Source: Pseudomonadota bacterium (lineage in GTDB: Bacteria; Pseudomonadota; Gammaproteobacteria; Burkholderiales; SG8-39). From it: a stretch of 59,051 bases of DNA. The DNA lies in assembly GCA_027624175.1 (NCBI GenBank), contig JAQBXT010000008.1, forward strand, positions 1 to 59,051. Reading direction: 5' to 3'. Positions 36,267 to 46,238 of the stretch are shown here, one piece after another (within the stretch, counting starts at the first letter, position 1; each line of letters opens with the position of its first letter). A program made the position numbers and the translations under genes. The notes beneath the pieces are model-generated. The model saw nothing but the letters and a program-made list of their open reading frames with translations, searched no databases and had not been told where the DNA came from.

Positions 36267-36860
36267 TCATGTCCAGTTGCCCGTCACTGCCGCTCTGAGC
36301 TCGGGCAGCTTGTGGTGGAAGAAATGGTCCGCCCCCGGCACCACGACTACCGGCAGTTCCTGCGCCTGCGCCCATTCGCGCACCGCGGCCAGCGGCACCG
36401 TGTCGTCCTTCTCTCCGTGGATCAGCAGCGTACCCGCGGGCACCGCCGGCGCCGCGAAGTGGTTCACCGCGATGCCGACCAGCACCAGCCGCTCCGGTTC
36501 AACCTGCGCCGCGAGCTTGGCCTGCATCGCCGCACCGAAGGAAAACCCGGCCAGCACTGGACGCTCCGCGCCCAGGTGCGCCAGCACCGCGGCGAGATCC
36601 GCCACCTCGCCTCGCCCCTGGTCGTACGCGCCTTCGCTCAGTCCCACGCCGCGGAAATTCGGCCGCCAGGCCGCGTAGCCCAACTCGACAAAGGCACGCG
36701 CGAGCGTCTGCACCACCTTGTTGTCCAGCGTGCCGCCGAACAGCGGATGCGGGTGCGCGATCAGGGCGGTGCCGCGCGCGGCGCCGCCCGGCTCGTCCAC
36801 CGCGCACTCGATGCGCCCGGCCGGCCCGGCGACCGACTCGCGCCGCGTGGCCGCACGCAT
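36267..36860 (-). CDS. Alpha/beta hydrolase, serine type
   Basis: A 197-residue hydrolase. ALIAHPHPLFGGTLDNKVVQ, RPNFRGVGLSEGAYD, the nucleophile LAGFSFGAAMQAKLA, the acid in IHGEKDDTVPL and the His in GADHFFHHKLPEL form a full triad. Small proteins of this group are esterases without known substrates. Its start overlaps the ferredoxin stop (ATGA). Confidence 0.85.
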   Translation of the reverse strand: MRAATRRESVAGPAGRIECAVDEPGGAARGTALIAHPHPLFGGTLDNKVVQTLARAFVELGYAAWRPNFRGVGLSEGAYDQGRGEVADLAAVLAHLGAERPVLAGFSFGAAMQAKLAAQVEPERLVLVGIAVNHFAAPAVPAGTLLIHGEKDDTVPLAAVREWAQAQELPVVVVPGADHFFHHKLPELRAAVTGNWT

Positions 36861-37174
36861 CAGATCTTCAACCGCTCGACGATGCGGCCGTGCCGGAGAT
36901 GCTGCTCGACGATCTCGTCGATGTCGCTGCGGTCCACGTAGGTGTACCAGACCGCATCGGGATACACCACGACGCAGGGTCCTTCCTCGCAACGATCGAG
37001 GCACCCCGCCTGGTTGACGCGGATCTTGCCCTCGCCCGCCATGCCCAGCTCCTTGACGCGCTGCTTGGCGTAGTCGCGCATCGCCGAGGCACCCTTGCCG
37101 TTGCAGCAGGGGCGCCCCTCGGCCGCATCGCGCTGGTTGCAGCAGAAAAAAACGTGCCGTTCGTAGTACGACAT
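36860..37174 (-). CDS. Thioredoxin-like [2Fe-2S] ferredoxin
   Basis: A 104-residue protein beginning MSYYERHVFFCCNQRD. Cluster-binding Cys residues lie in FFCCNQRDAAEGRPCCNGKG and AGCLDRCEEGPCVVVYPD, with the spacing of the thioredoxin-like ferredoxin family. The tract VWYTYVDRSDIDEIVEQHL closes the fold. Electron partner unknown. It lies in a minus-strand run with the hydrolase and hemJ. Confidence 0.9.
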   Translation of the reverse strand: MSYYERHVFFCCNQRDAAEGRPCCNGKGASAMRDYAKQRVKELGMAGEGKIRVNQAGCLDRCEEGPCVVVYPDAVWYTYVDRSDIDEIVEQHLRHGRIVERLKI

Positions 37175-37186
37175 GGGGCGCGAATT

Positions 37187-38254
37187 CTACAGCAGCGCCT
37201 CGTCGCGCCGCCGCGCGGCGACGAAGATCAGAAAGGCGATGGCGACGAAGGGCCACAGCGACGCCACCACGTGCGTCAGGCCGTTGAAATTCAGGAAATG
37301 CCCCTGCTTCCACACCTTGAGGATCGCCGCCAAGTAGGGATTCGGGGGCGCGAGATTGACCAGCACCGCCGCCGCCATGAGCAGCACGGCGGCAAGCGCA
37401 AGGCGCACCACGCGCGGCAGCGACACCGCCAGCAGCGCCAGCCCGAGTCCCAGCGCCAGGCCCTGCAGCGCGCCGGGCGTAAGCCAGGCAAAGTTGCCCT
37501 GCGCCCGCAGGATGATGGCGAAGGCGAGCGTTTTCACGGCCAGCGCGGCGAGCACCAGGACCAGGATCATGGAGCGCACCGGCGCGCGCGGCGCGGCGAT
37601 GGCGGAGGCGAGCAGCGCCACGGCAGCGAGATTGGCGGCTGCAGTCACTGCCTCGATAGCGACGAACAGTTCCGGCGCGCGCGCCGGCCCCGCGGGCCCG
37701 GAGAGCAGATCCCTCAGGTCCCCGCCGCCGAACAGCAGCATCGCCGGATTGAGCTGCATGAACAGCCACAACCCGAGCAGCGCCAGCCCGACATCGGCGT
37801 GCACCCCGGGCAGGAAGGACCGCGCCCGCCAGTTGCCCAGAGGCCCGAGCTCGAGCACCCAGCGCCTTGCCGCGAGCCCCAGCAGCGCGCCCACCAGCGC
37901 GCCTGCGGCGTTGCACAGCACGTCGACGTTGGAGGGCACGCGCACCGGCAGGTAGGTCTGCATCGCTTCCATCGCCACCGACACCAGGGCGCCGCCCGCG
38001 GCGGCGGCCAGCACTGCCGGCCCGCCGCGCATCCCCGGATACAGCGCGAGGACCGCAAGCAGCCCGAGCACCGCATAGCCCATCACGTCGGCGGCGACAT
38101 CAAATGCCAGCACGTAGCGCGGCCAGGGGGCGCCGAGGAATTCGAACGGCGACAGGCCGTGATCGCGCCACCCCGACAGGGGGTAGAGCGACGCGTAGGC
38201 GATCAGGACGAGGTAGACGAGGAGCAGCAGGCGCGCGAGCGGGGAAGCGCGCAC
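37187..38254 (-). CDS. VanZ-family membrane protein
   Basis: A 355-residue polytopic protein from a GTG start. The VanZ core lies in the first 130 residues: YASLYPLSGW, YVLAFDVAADVMGYAVLGLL and VSVAMEAMQTYLPVRVPSNVD, with the conserved NVDVLCNAAGALVGA. The C-terminal half has additional helices. Relatives of VanZ alter sensitivity to lipoglycopeptides through an unknown mechanism. It starts 3 bases after the symporter stop. Confidence 0.8.
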   Translation of the reverse strand: MRASPLARLLLLVYLVLIAYASLYPLSGWRDHGLSPFEFLGAPWPRYVLAFDVAADVMGYAVLGLLAVLALYPGMRGGPAVLAAAAGGALVSVAMEAMQTYLPVRVPSNVDVLCNAAGALVGALLGLAARRWVLELGPLGNWRARSFLPGVHADVGLALLGLWLFMQLNPAMLLFGGGDLRDLLSGPAGPARAPELFVAIEAVTAAANLAAVALLASAIAAPRAPVRSMILVLVLAALAVKTLAFAIILRAQGNFAWLTPGALQGLALGLGLALLAVSLPRVVRLALAAVLLMAAAVLVNLAPPNPYLAAILKVWKQGHFLNFNGLTHVVASLWPFVAIAFLIFVAARRRDEALL

Positions 38255-38257
38255 GCG

Positions 38258-39685
38258 CTAGCTGTGGCGCGCGCGCACGGGCGAGAGCGGCGCGTAGCTG
38301 CCCGCCACCATGCCGAACAGCGACGCCGCGAGGCCCACGAGCTGCGGCGGCACGGTTGCCTCCGGGGCGACGAACTCGGCGGTGATCCAAGCGCCCAGGC
38401 CCAGCACCACCGACAGCACCGCCCCGGGCACGCTGGCGCGCTTCCAGTAAATGCCCGCGGCGAGCGGCACGATGCAGGATACGAGGGTCACCTTGTAGGC
38501 ATTCTGCACCATCTCGTACATGGTGCTCTTCGAGTTGAGTGCGAACAGCAGCGCACCCAGCGTGAAGGTCACCAGCACCACGCGCAGCAGCAGCATGAAC
38601 TGGCGGTCGCTCATGTTGCGGAAGAACGGCCGCACGATGTTCTCGGTGGCGAGCGCGGTGGGCGCGATGAGCGCGCCCGAGGCCGTGGACAGGATGGCCG
38701 AGAGCAGCGCGCCGAAGAACAGCACCTGCGCCCACAGCGGCATGCGCTCGAGGATCAGCGCGGGCAGGATCTTCTGGATCTCGCGCCCGTCCTCGGCCGC
38801 GAACAACTGGCCCATCGTCGGGTCAATCACCAGCGCCGAATAGGCGATGAAGATCGGCACGAATGCGAAGCAGAAATAGATCGCCGCGCCGGCGAGCGTG
38901 CCACGCACCGCAGTCTTCTCATCCTTGGCGGAGGTCACGCGCTGGAAGATGTCCTGCTGCGGGATCGAGCCGATGGCCAGCGTCATCCAGGCCGCCGCGA
39001 ACCACAACCATTCCCGCGTGCCGCCCTTGGGCCAGAACTCGAACTTGCCGGCCTCGGCCGCCGCGACGACCACCTTGCCCGCACCGCCCGCCATGTCGCT
39101 CACCAGCCAGGCGATGGCGCACAAACCGACCAGAATCACCACCGACTGGAACATGTCGGTCATCGCCACCGACCACATCCCGCCCCTGATGGTGTAGCCC
39201 AGCACCAGGGCCGCGCCGATGACAATGCCGGTGGACAGGTCGATGGCGCCGCCCGAAAGCACCGAGAACACCAGCCCGAGCGCGGCGAGCTGCGCCGAAG
39301 TCCAGCCGAGGTAGGACACGGTGATGGCGACGCTGGTCACCACTTCGACGGGCTTGTTGTAGCGCTTGCGGTAGAAGTCGCCGATGGTGAGCAGATCCAT
39401 GCGGTAAAACGCGCGCGCAAAGAACAGGGCCACGAACACCAGGCAGAAGGTCGCGCCAAACGGATCGGCGATCACCCCGCCCATGCCGTCCTTGGCGAAG
39501 GTCGCCGACACCGACAGTACGGTCTCCGCGCCGAACCAGGTGGCGAACACCGTGGCAGTGGTCATGTACAGGGGCAGGCTGCGCCCGGCCACCAGGTAGT
39601 CCCTGGAATTGTGCACGCGCGTCCCCGCCCACAAGCCGATGCCCACGGTCACCACGAGGTACAGCAGGACGAACCCGATCAGCAT
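38258..39685 (-). CDS. Sodium:solute symporter (SSS family)
   Basis: A 475-residue protein with about 13 membrane helices starting [19 protein letters not shown]. Family features are SRDYLVAGRSLPLYM, the GAETVLSVSATFAKDGMGG loop, and STASGALIAPTALATENIVR, which contains sodium-site Ser/Thr residues. The substrate cannot be told apart from sequence. Start and ubiB stop overlap by one base (TAATG). Confidence 0.88.
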   Translation of the reverse strand: MLIGFVLLYLVVTVGIGLWAGTRVHNSRDYLVAGRSLPLYMTTATVFATWFGAETVLSVSATFAKDGMGGVIADPFGATFCLVFVALFFARAFYRMDLLTIGDFYRKRYNKPVEVVTSVAITVSYLGWTSAQLAALGLVFSVLSGGAIDLSTGIVIGAALVLGYTIRGGMWSVAMTDMFQSVVILVGLCAIAWLVSDMAGGAGKVVVAAAEAGKFEFWPKGGTREWLWFAAAWMTLAIGSIPQQDIFQRVTSAKDEKTAVRGTLAGAAIYFCFAFVPIFIAYSALVIDPTMGQLFAAEDGREIQKILPALILERMPLWAQVLFFGALLSAILSTASGALIAPTALATENIVRPFFRNMSDRQFMLLLRVVLVTFTLGALLFALNSKSTMYEMVQNAYKVTLVSCIVPLAAGIYWKRASVPGAVLSVVLGLGAWITAEFVAPEATVPPQLVGLAASLFGMVAGSYAPLSPVRARHS

Positions 39686-41151
39686 TACGCCGCGATGATA
39701 ATCAGGATCGCGCCCGTCGCAACCACGGCGATCAGCATCGCGAGCAGCCGGTTCCTGCGCTCGCCCTGCTCGGCCAGGCGCTCGATCGCCTGCTGCAGCG
39801 CGCCGGCGCGGTCCTCGGCCAGCAGCCGGTGCAGCAAGCGCGGCAGTTGCGGCAGCGTTGCCGCCCAGGTGGGCGCCTCCTGGCGCAGGCTGCGCGCCAG
39901 GGCGCGCCAGCCCAGCTGCTCGCCCATCCAGCGCTCGAGGAACGGCTTGGCCGTCTGCCACAGGTCCAGGTCCGGATCCAGTTCGCGCCCCAGCCCCTCG
40001 ATGTTGAGCAGCGTCTTTTGCAGCAGCACGAGCTGCGGCTGGATCTCCACGCCGAAGCGCCGCGAAGTCTGGAACAGGCGCAACAGCAGCTTGCCGAAGG
40101 AAATTTCCTTCAACGGCCGCGCAAAGATCGGCTCGCACACCGCGCGGATCGCGGACTCGAATTCGTCCACGCGCGTCGCCGCGGGCACCCAGCCGGCGTC
40201 CAGGTGCGCCTGCGCCACGCGGCGGTAGTCGCGGTTGAAAAAGGCGAGGAAGTTCTGCGCCAGGTAATTCTTGTCGCTCTCGGTGAGCGTGCCCATGATG
40301 CCGAAGTCGAGCGCGACGTATTTGCCATCGTCAGCGACAAAAATGTTTCCCGGGTGCATGTCGGCGTGGAAGAAGCCGTCGCGAAACACCTGGGTGAAGA
40401 AGATCTCCACGCCGGCGCGCGCCAGCCTGGGAATGTCCACGCCCTTCGCGCGCAGCGCCTCGACCTGCGACACCGGGGTGCCGTGCATGCGCTCCATCAC
40501 CATCACGCGCTGCGCGCACCAGTCCCAGTGCACTTGCGGCACGGCGAGCAGCGGCGAGTCCTCGAAATTGCGCCGCAGCTGGCTCGCGTTGGCCGCCTCG
40601 CGCAGCAGGTCCAGTTCTTCTTCCAGGTGGCGCGCGAACTCGGCCACCACCGCGCGCGGCTTCAGGCGCCGCCCGTCGGCCCACAGCCGCTCCATCAGCC
40701 CGGCCGCGGTGTGCAGCAGCGCCACGTCTTTCGCGATCGCCGCCTCGATGCCGGGGCGCAGCACCTTGACCGCCACCTCGCGACCGTCCTTGAGGCGCGC
40801 AAGGTGCACCTGCGCCACCGAGGCGCTCGCCACCGGCTCGCGGCTGAATTCGGCGAACACCTCGTCAATGCTGCAGCCGATGCCTTGTTCGACTTCGGCT
40901 GCGGCCAAGCCAGGGTCGAACGGCGCCACCCGGTCCTGCAGCTTCGCCAGTTCGTCCGCGATGTCCAGCGGCAGGAGGTCGCGACGCGTGGACAGCACTT
41001 GGCCGAACTTGACGAAGATCGGACCCAGCGCCTCCAAGGCCTCGCGCAGGCGCACCGCCCGGGTGCCGTCCTCGCGCGCCGCGTAGCGCGGCAGGAAGCG
41101 GTACAAGCGGAAGCGCAGTGCGACGGCGAGGATGCGCAACAGGCGGCTCAT
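39685..41151 (-). CDS. ubiB: UbiB, ubiquinone biosynthesis atypical kinase/ATPase
   Basis: A 488-residue protein. The ADCK-type hallmarks are KFGQ in [19 protein letters not shown], the Ala-rich loop [16 protein letters not shown], catalytic [13 protein letters not shown] and [10 protein letters not shown] (DFG). Two C-terminal hydrophobic helices ([19 protein letters not shown]) anchor it. It supports the late hydroxylation steps of ubiquinone synthesis in the UbiJ/UbiK assembly. Its ATG overlaps the ubiJ stop. Confidence 0.95.
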   Translation of the reverse strand: MSRLLRILAVALRFRLYRFLPRYAAREDGTRAVRLREALEALGPIFVKFGQVLSTRRDLLPLDIADELAKLQDRVAPFDPGLAAAEVEQGIGCSIDEVFAEFSREPVASASVAQVHLARLKDGREVAVKVLRPGIEAAIAKDVALLHTAAGLMERLWADGRRLKPRAVVAEFARHLEEELDLLREAANASQLRRNFEDSPLLAVPQVHWDWCAQRVMVMERMHGTPVSQVEALRAKGVDIPRLARAGVEIFFTQVFRDGFFHADMHPGNIFVADDGKYVALDFGIMGTLTESDKNYLAQNFLAFFNRDYRRVAQAHLDAGWVPAATRVDEFESAIRAVCEPIFARPLKEISFGKLLLRLFQTSRRFGVEIQPQLVLLQKTLLNIEGLGRELDPDLDLWQTAKPFLERWMGEQLGWRALARSLRQEAPTWAATLPQLPRLLHRLLAEDRAGALQQAIERLAEQGERRNRLLAMLIAVVATGAILIIIAA

Positions 41152-41714
41152 GCCAGGTGCTCGATGCGTTTTTCCAGGCGCTCGAGCGCGTCGCGCAGGC
41201 GCGACACCTCCCCGGCGAAAGCGGCGAACTGCGCGCGCGGCGCGAGCAGGCGCCCTTCCTCCACCGCATATTCCATGAAGCCCGCGGCAAGCCGGCGTGC
41301 GGCGTCCGCCTGCCACGCGGCAAAATCGCGCACCGCGCCGGCCATGGTGTGCGCCGCGGCGTCGCCGAACAGCTTCGAGAGGTCTTCCTCGAAATCCCAG
41401 CGCAGGTGGCGCGCCAGGTGCAGCACTTCCTGCGCGAGGCGCGCATTGCCTTCGATGCCCACGGTGCGCATGAAGTGCTCTTCGCCCTGCGCCAGCGCGG
41501 GCAGCGATTCCGGCCGCAGCGTGATTACCAGGCTGGCTTCGCCGCCCGGCGCGGCGCGGCCGCCAGCGACAATGGCGACGCGCAGCGCAGGCAGCGGTGG
41601 CGCGCGCAATTCCACGGTCTCGCCAGCGAAGGGCGCCAGGCGCTCGCGCGCCCAGGGCTCGGCCTCGAGCAACCGGTTCAGCGCCAGCACCAGCGGGGTT
41701 TCCAGAGTTGCCAT
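41148..41714 (-). CDS. ubiJ: UbiJ, SCP2-domain accessory factor of ubiquinone synthesis
   Basis: A 188-residue protein from ATG 41714 ([16 protein letters not shown]). An in-frame GTG at 41732 exists but lies in the arm of a terminator hairpin, so the ATG is preferred. The SCP2 lipid-binding domain occupies residues 10-105 ([37 protein letters not shown]) and a C-terminal helix ([20 protein letters not shown]) likely interacts with partners. It lies between the Tim44-like gene and ubiB. Confidence 0.85.
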   Translation of the reverse strand: MATLETPLVLALNRLLEAEPWARERLAPFAGETVELRAPPLPALRVAIVAGGRAAPGGEASLVITLRPESLPALAQGEEHFMRTVGIEGNARLAQEVLHLARHLRWDFEEDLSKLFGDAAAHTMAGAVRDFAAWQADAARRLAAGFMEYAVEEGRLLAPRAQFAAFAGEVSRLRDALERLEKRIEHLA

Positions 41715-41720
41715 AGAAAC

Positions 41721-41745
41721 AAAAAGGGCCACCTCACGGCGGCCC
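41721..41745 (-). terminator. Intrinsic terminator between the Tim44-like gene and ubiJ
   Basis: On the minus strand GGGCCGCC pairs with GGTGGCCC (8 bp, one G-T pair) around a GTGA tetraloop, then TTTTTG. It follows the Tim44-like stop (41767) by about 20 bases, and the T-run ends only 6 bases before the ubiJ ATG. Transcripts from ubiE/Tim44 would largely stop here, leaving ubiJ-ubiB dependent on readthrough or an unseen promoter. Confidence 0.75.
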
Positions 41746-41766
41746 TCTCAGAGTATAGCCCGGCTC

Positions 41767-42330
41767 TCAGTGCATCTGCTGGATGCCGGCGAGCTGCCAG
41801 CCGCTCGAGCCGTCCACCGGCTTGATGAGGTTCCACACCTCCTCGAAGCTCGCCGGCTCGGCGCCCGGGGTCTCGCGCACCAGGCCGGAGAAGCGCACGC
41901 TGGCGCAATGCCGGTCGCCTTCGGTGACCGCTTCCAGCAGGTCGGCGTTGAGCGTCACCACGTCGGTCTGCTGGCCGACGCCCGCGTCCTGGCGCAACGC
42001 CTCGAACATTTGCGGGGTGGTGACGTCGCGCAGCTGTTCCAGCTGGCCGCTGTCGTTGGCGATCTGCAGGCGGATGAAATTGCTTTTCGCCGCGCGCAGG
42101 AAAGACGCCACGTCGAAGCCCTCTGGGGCATTCGGCCGCGCGCGCACGCCGGCGAACTGCGGGTCGAATCCGGCGGCCTGCGAAGGCGGCGGCGCAGCCA
42201 CGGTCTCATTGCCCAGTCCCCCATACTGCAAGGGCGGCGGTGCCGCGCGCGGCGCGCGCAGCATGCGCAGCAGCGCCAGCGCCGCAACACCCAGCACGAT
42301 GACCGCGATTCCCAGCCAAAACCCGCTCAT
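41767..42330 (-). CDS. Tim44-like domain protein with N-terminal membrane anchor
   Basis: A 187-residue protein. Residues 3-25 form a membrane helix (FWLGIAVIVLGVAALALL), then a Pro/Ala-rich linker and a Tim44-like domain: FDVASFLRAAKSNFIRLQIA, LRDVTTPQMFEALRQDAG and SFEEVWNLIKPVDGSSGWQL. It is shorter than many betaproteobacterial relatives, which have a longer Gly-rich region before the domain. Function unknown; conserved between ubiE and ubiJ. Confidence 0.85.
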   Translation of the reverse strand: MSGFWLGIAVIVLGVAALALLRMLRAPRAAPPPLQYGGLGNETVAAPPPSQAAGFDPQFAGVRARPNAPEGFDVASFLRAAKSNFIRLQIANDSGQLEQLRDVTTPQMFEALRQDAGVGQQTDVVTLNADLLEAVTEGDRHCASVRFSGLVRETPGAEPASFEEVWNLIKPVDGSSGWQLAGIQQMH

Positions 42331-42368
42331 GACGCTCCGTCTCCGCTATGTAAAATCACCTGGCGATA

Positions 42369-43103
42369 CTACCCCAGTTTAATTCCGCGATGAACGGCCG
42401 CGACGCCCGCGCTGAGGTTGAAATATTCGACCTCGGCCAGCCCGGCGCGTTGCATCATCGCCGCGAGTTCGGCCTGCCCGGGGTGCATGCGGATCGACTC
42501 CGCCAGGTAGCGGTAGGCCCCGGCATCCCCGGCGATGCGCGCACCCAGCCAGGGCAGCACGCGGAACGAGTACAGGTCGTAGGGCTTTTCCAGGGGTTTC
42601 CAGATTTTGGAGAACTCGAGCACCACCAGGCGGCCGCCGGGCTTGAGCACGCGCGTCATTTCCGCCAGGGCCGCCTCCTTGCGGGTCATGTTGCGCAGGC
42701 CGAAGCCCACGCTCACGCAATCGAAGCGCGCCGCCGGGAACGGCAGGTGCTCGGCATCGCATTGCACTGTCGGCAGCAGGCATCCGGCGTCGATCAGGCG
42801 CGCGCGGCCCTGCTCGAGCATGCTGTGGTTGATGTCGGTGACCCAGACCTCGCCCTGCGGCCCGGCGCGGTGCGCGAAGGCGCGCGCCAGGTCCCCGCTG
42901 CCGGAGGCCACGTCGAGCACGCGCTCCCCCGGCCTCACGCGCGCCACGCCCACGGCGAACGCCTTCCACAACCGGTGCAGGCCGAGCGACATCAGGTCGT
43001 TCATCAAGTCATAGCGCGGCGCCACGCGATCGAACACGCCGTCCACGCGGGCGCGCTTTTCGCCTTCCGGGAGGCGTTGATAGCCGAAATCCGTATCATC
43101 CAT
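42369..43103 (-). CDS. ubiE: UbiE, C-methyltransferase of ubiquinone/menaquinone synthesis
   Basis: A 244-residue methyltransferase. [20 protein letters not shown] and LWKAFAV at the N-terminus, motif [38 protein letters not shown] and the [19 protein letters not shown] tract are UbiE signatures. It adds the C-2 methyl group of the quinone ring. It heads the group with the Tim44-like gene, ubiJ and ubiB. Confidence 0.96.
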   Translation of the reverse strand: MDDTDFGYQRLPEGEKRARVDGVFDRVAPRYDLMNDLMSLGLHRLWKAFAVGVARVRPGERVLDVASGSGDLARAFAHRAGPQGEVWVTDINHSMLEQGRARLIDAGCLLPTVQCDAEHLPFPAARFDCVSVGFGLRNMTRKEAALAEMTRVLKPGGRLVVLEFSKIWKPLEKPYDLYSFRVLPWLGARIAGDAGAYRYLAESIRMHPGQAELAAMMQRAGLAEVEYFNLSAGVAAVHRGIKLG

Positions 43104-43151
43104 AAGTAAGCGCAGGCTTTCTCTAAAGTCCCTTACAAACAGCCAGTTTCG

Positions 43152-44498
43152 TCAATCCGCAAGCACTTCGTAGGACACACGTTCGAAGTCCATGCCGCGC
43201 TCGATCACCTCGAGCAGGCGCACGCGCATCGCCTTGCCGATCGCCGCCTCGATGACGCGCTTGGGTTTGTACCAGCCCGCCGGCACCACCAGCGTCGGCG
43301 TCGCGTTGAGCGCCGGCACAGCCGCCAGCGCGATGGTCTGCATGTAACGCTCCTCGGCGGCGTTGACGCCTGTGGCGCGCACGGCGGCCGCGATGGGCAG
43401 GCCCGGCAGGAGCTTCACGCCGCAGACCAGGTCCCCCTGGTCGGCGGCCATCAGCCAGCGCACCTGGCCGACGCGGAAGTTCTTGGCATCGACCGGGCGC
43501 ACCCCGACCAACTGGCCGTGCGCCATGCGCCGCCCCGGATCGCCGGCGCGGCGCAACATTTTCAGGCCCTGGGCCGATTCGTCCTCGAGCCGCCAGTGCT
43601 CGAGCAGGAACCCCTGGGCGACGCTGTGGTCCTCTTCCTCGCGCGTGCTGACGCGTCCGAAGGTGGCGATTTCGTCGCGCTGCTTCGCAGTGAGCTCCTT
43701 GAAGGTGGTGGCGCCGCGGAACACGCGGCCCGCCGCCTCGGCCGCTTCCATCACGCGCCGCGTCACTACGCCGGCGCTGGCGCGGATGGTCGGCACCTGG
43801 CGCCCGAGTCCGGGCAGCTCCATCCACTCCACCGGCCCCAGCGTCTCCAGCTTCTCGGTGTTGATCACCGCCGCGCGCGGCGTGAGCGGCACCGCGCCGC
43901 CGGTGTAGCCGGTACCGCCGCCGCGCGGGATGATGCTGAGGCCGAGCGCGGCGAGCTCGCGCACCAGCGGCAGCACCTCCTCCTCGCTGTCCGGCGACAC
44001 CACCACGAACGGGTACTCCACGCGCCAGTCGGTGGCGTCGGTGACGTGCGAGACGCGCGCGAAGCCATCGCAGCGGATGTTGTCCCGGCGCGTGGCGCGC
44101 TTGAGCCGCTTGAGCGTGCGCTCGCGCAACGCGCGCGTCTCGGAAAACGACGCCTCGAAGCGCGCCACCGCCGCGTGCACCGCTTCCAGCAGGGGCGGCA
44201 CCTGGTCGCCCTCGCCCCTGCGCGCATCGATCTCGGCCAGGCGCCGGCGCATGCCCTGCAGCATCCGGCGCCGCGCGCGGCCGCCGTCGATCAGGCCGTC
44301 CTCGAGGTAGGGGTTGCGCTGGATCGCCCACATCTCGCCCAGCACCTCGTAGAGCATGCGCGCCGAGCGCCCGGTGCGCCGCTGCGCGCGCAGTGCCGTG
44401 ATCAGCTGCCAGCTCTCGGCGCCGAGCAGCCGCAGCACGATCTCGCGGTCCGAGAACGAGGTGTAGTTGTAGGGAATCTCGCGCAGCCGCGTCTGCAT
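43152..44498 (-). pseudogene. Chimera: DUF3683/FAD-oxidoreductase N-terminus joined to a PilZ-like C-terminus
   Basis: A continuous 448-codon frame. Residues 1-260 match the front of the very large (over 1200-residue) betaproteobacterial FAD/Fe-S oxidoreductase: [36 protein letters not shown], then the FAD site [18 protein letters not shown]. The match stops after AAEAAGRVF (about 43720). From residue 261 the sequence is unrelated and PilZ-like ([37 protein letters not shown]). Half of the FAD domain and all downstream domains are missing, so a deletion probably fused two genes in frame. Neither half should be fully functional. Confidence 0.7.
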
Positions 44499-44499
44499 C

Positions 44500-45270
44500 T
44501 CAGCCGCCTTCTTTCGCCTCGAACACGTCGCGGTAGCTGGCGTAGAAGCTTGCCAGCAGCGTGGGCAGCAGGATCAGCAGCAGCGGGAACATCAGTGCCA
44601 GCGGCGAGATACGCATCGCGCCCTCGGAGAACATCGAGATCAGCAGCAGCGCCGCCGAGGGCACCAGGAACGAGACGAACGACACCGCCAGGGCGTAGGC
44701 GAAGAACGCGCGCCAGTTGAGCCAGCAGGCGAAGAAGCTGTAGAACAGCGCCTTGGCCGGCGCCATGGCGTGCCAGGCCACCAGCAGCGGCGCGAACCAC
44801 AGCATCATCATCACCGGCAGGTAGATCGCGGCTGCGGTGCCGATGGCGGCAAGGACGCCCTCGGAGTCCGCCTCGTTTTCAGGGCGCCGCCCGGTCAGCA
44901 GCCAGCGCGCCAGCACGCCGTCGTCGGCGAGCATCGAGCCGCCGATGGCCAGCGCCAGCCCCGCGGAGTAGGCCACGCCCAGCACCAGTTGCGCCGGCAC
45001 GCGCCCGCGAAAGCCCGCGAACAGCATCGGCAGCTCGAGCGGCTGGCCGTTCGAGGCGGCGCGGCTCGCCGCCATGAAGCCGACGGAGAACGCCGGCACC
45101 AGCACCGAGGCCGCCACCAGCCCCAGCAGCGGCACCAGGCCGAGCATCGTCATCACCAGCCAATAACCGAACACCAGGGCCAACCAGCCCAGCGGCGCGG
45201 CGCGGAACATGCGCCAGCCCTCGGCAAGCCAGCGCGCGCCGCGCGCAGGAGACACCACGCGCGTATTCAT
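44500..45270 (-). CDS. BPSS1780-type integral membrane protein
   Basis: A 256-residue protein with about six membrane helices. The N-terminal [20 protein letters not shown] and the internal MPLLFAG-like tract ([14 protein letters not shown]) are characteristic of this betaproteobacterial family, which is usually next to thrB. Its function is unknown. The start overlaps the thrB stop (ATGA). Confidence 0.8.
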   Translation of the reverse strand: MNTRVVSPARGARWLAEGWRMFRAAPLGWLALVFGYWLVMTMLGLVPLLGLVAASVLVPAFSVGFMAASRAASNGQPLELPMLFAGFRGRVPAQLVLGVAYSAGLALAIGGSMLADDGVLARWLLTGRRPENEADSEGVLAAIGTAAAIYLPVMMMLWFAPLLVAWHAMAPAKALFYSFFACWLNWRAFFAYALAVSFVSFLVPSAALLLISMFSEGAMRISPLALMFPLLLILLPTLLASFYASYRDVFEAKEGG

Positions 45271-46223
45271 GCCGCCTTGATCCACGGCGGTGCCACGGCG
45301 ATGCGCGACTCGAGCAGCGAGCGGAAATGCCCGGGGTCGTGCGCGTGCACCAACTCCCCGGGGCGCGGCAGGTGCAGATCGTGCAGGCGCGAGAGCCAGA
45401 AGCGCAGCGCCGCCGCGCGCAGCAGCACCGGCCAGGCATCGCGCTCCAGCGTGGACAGGGGCCGCAACGCATGGTAGGCGGCAAGAAAGGCCTGCGTACG
45501 CTCCGGGTCGAGCGCGCAAGCGCGCGCCGGGTCCGCGAGGCACCAGTCGTTGGCGCACACCGCGACGTCGTACAGCAGGCAGTCCACGCCCGCGAAATAG
45601 AAATCGAACACGCCGGAGAGCCGCTCGCCGTCATACAGCGCATTGTCGCGGAACAGGTCCGCGTGTACCGGGCCGCGCGGCAGGTCGGGAAAGCGGTGCC
45701 GCACCTGGTAGTCGAGCTCCGCGGCGACCAGCTGCCACTGCCCTTGGTCGAGGAACGCGCGCACCTCTTCTGCCGCCGCGCGCCACCACTTCGGGCCGCG
45801 CGGATTCTCCTGGTAACCGGGAAAGGAGCGCCCCGCGAGGTGCATGCGCGCCAGCAGCGCGCCGAGTTCGCGGCAGGCGGCGGCGCCCGGGCGCTCGAGC
45901 GATTTTCCCGGCAGGCGCGTCACCAGCGCCGCGGGCTTGCCGTTCAGCATCCCGAGGTAGGCGTCGGACTGGTCCGCGACCGGCGCCGGGCAGGGTATGC
46001 CGTGGCGCGCGAGGTGCGCCATCAGGTTGAGGTAGAACGGCAGCTCCACCGCCGGCAGCCGCTCGAACAGCGTCAGCACGTAGCGGCCCTGCGTGGTGGT
46101 GACGAAGTAATTGGTGTTCTCGATCCCGGACTTGATCGGCTCGAGGCGCTCGAGCGTGCCCACGGAGTAATCGCGCAACCAGGCCGCGAGCGCGGCTTTG
46201 CGGACGGGTGTGTAGACCGACAA
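45267..46223 (-). CDS. thrB: Homoserine kinase, APH-fold type
   Basis: A 318-residue protein of the aminoglycoside-phosphotransferase-like fold used as homoserine kinase in many proteobacteria. It begins MSVYTPVRKAALAAWLRDY, with SGIENTNYFVTTTQGRYVLT near the N-terminus, the catalytic loop GPVHADLFRDNALYDG (Asp about 190) and GVFDFYFAGVDCLLYDVAV (metal Asp). It phosphorylates homoserine for threonine synthesis, competing for homoserine with MetX. Confidence 0.94.
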   Translation of the reverse strand: MSVYTPVRKAALAAWLRDYSVGTLERLEPIKSGIENTNYFVTTTQGRYVLTLFERLPAVELPFYLNLMAHLARHGIPCPAPVADQSDAYLGMLNGKPAALVTRLPGKSLERPGAAACRELGALLARMHLAGRSFPGYQENPRGPKWWRAAAEEVRAFLDQGQWQLVAAELDYQVRHRFPDLPRGPVHADLFRDNALYDGERLSGVFDFYFAGVDCLLYDVAVCANDWCLADPARACALDPERTQAFLAAYHALRPLSTLERDAWPVLLRAAALRFWLSRLHDLHLPRPGELVHAHDPGHFRSLLESRIAVAPPWIKAA

Positions 46224-46238
46224 GTCAGTCGCGCCCGG

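Noticed and set aside
36890-40228. A 1112-codon open frame on the plus strand
   Set aside because: It lies antisense to the ferredoxin, VanZ, symporter and ubiB genes, has a composition dominated by Arg, Gln and His, and shows no domain. Long shadow frames are expected in GC-rich DNA.
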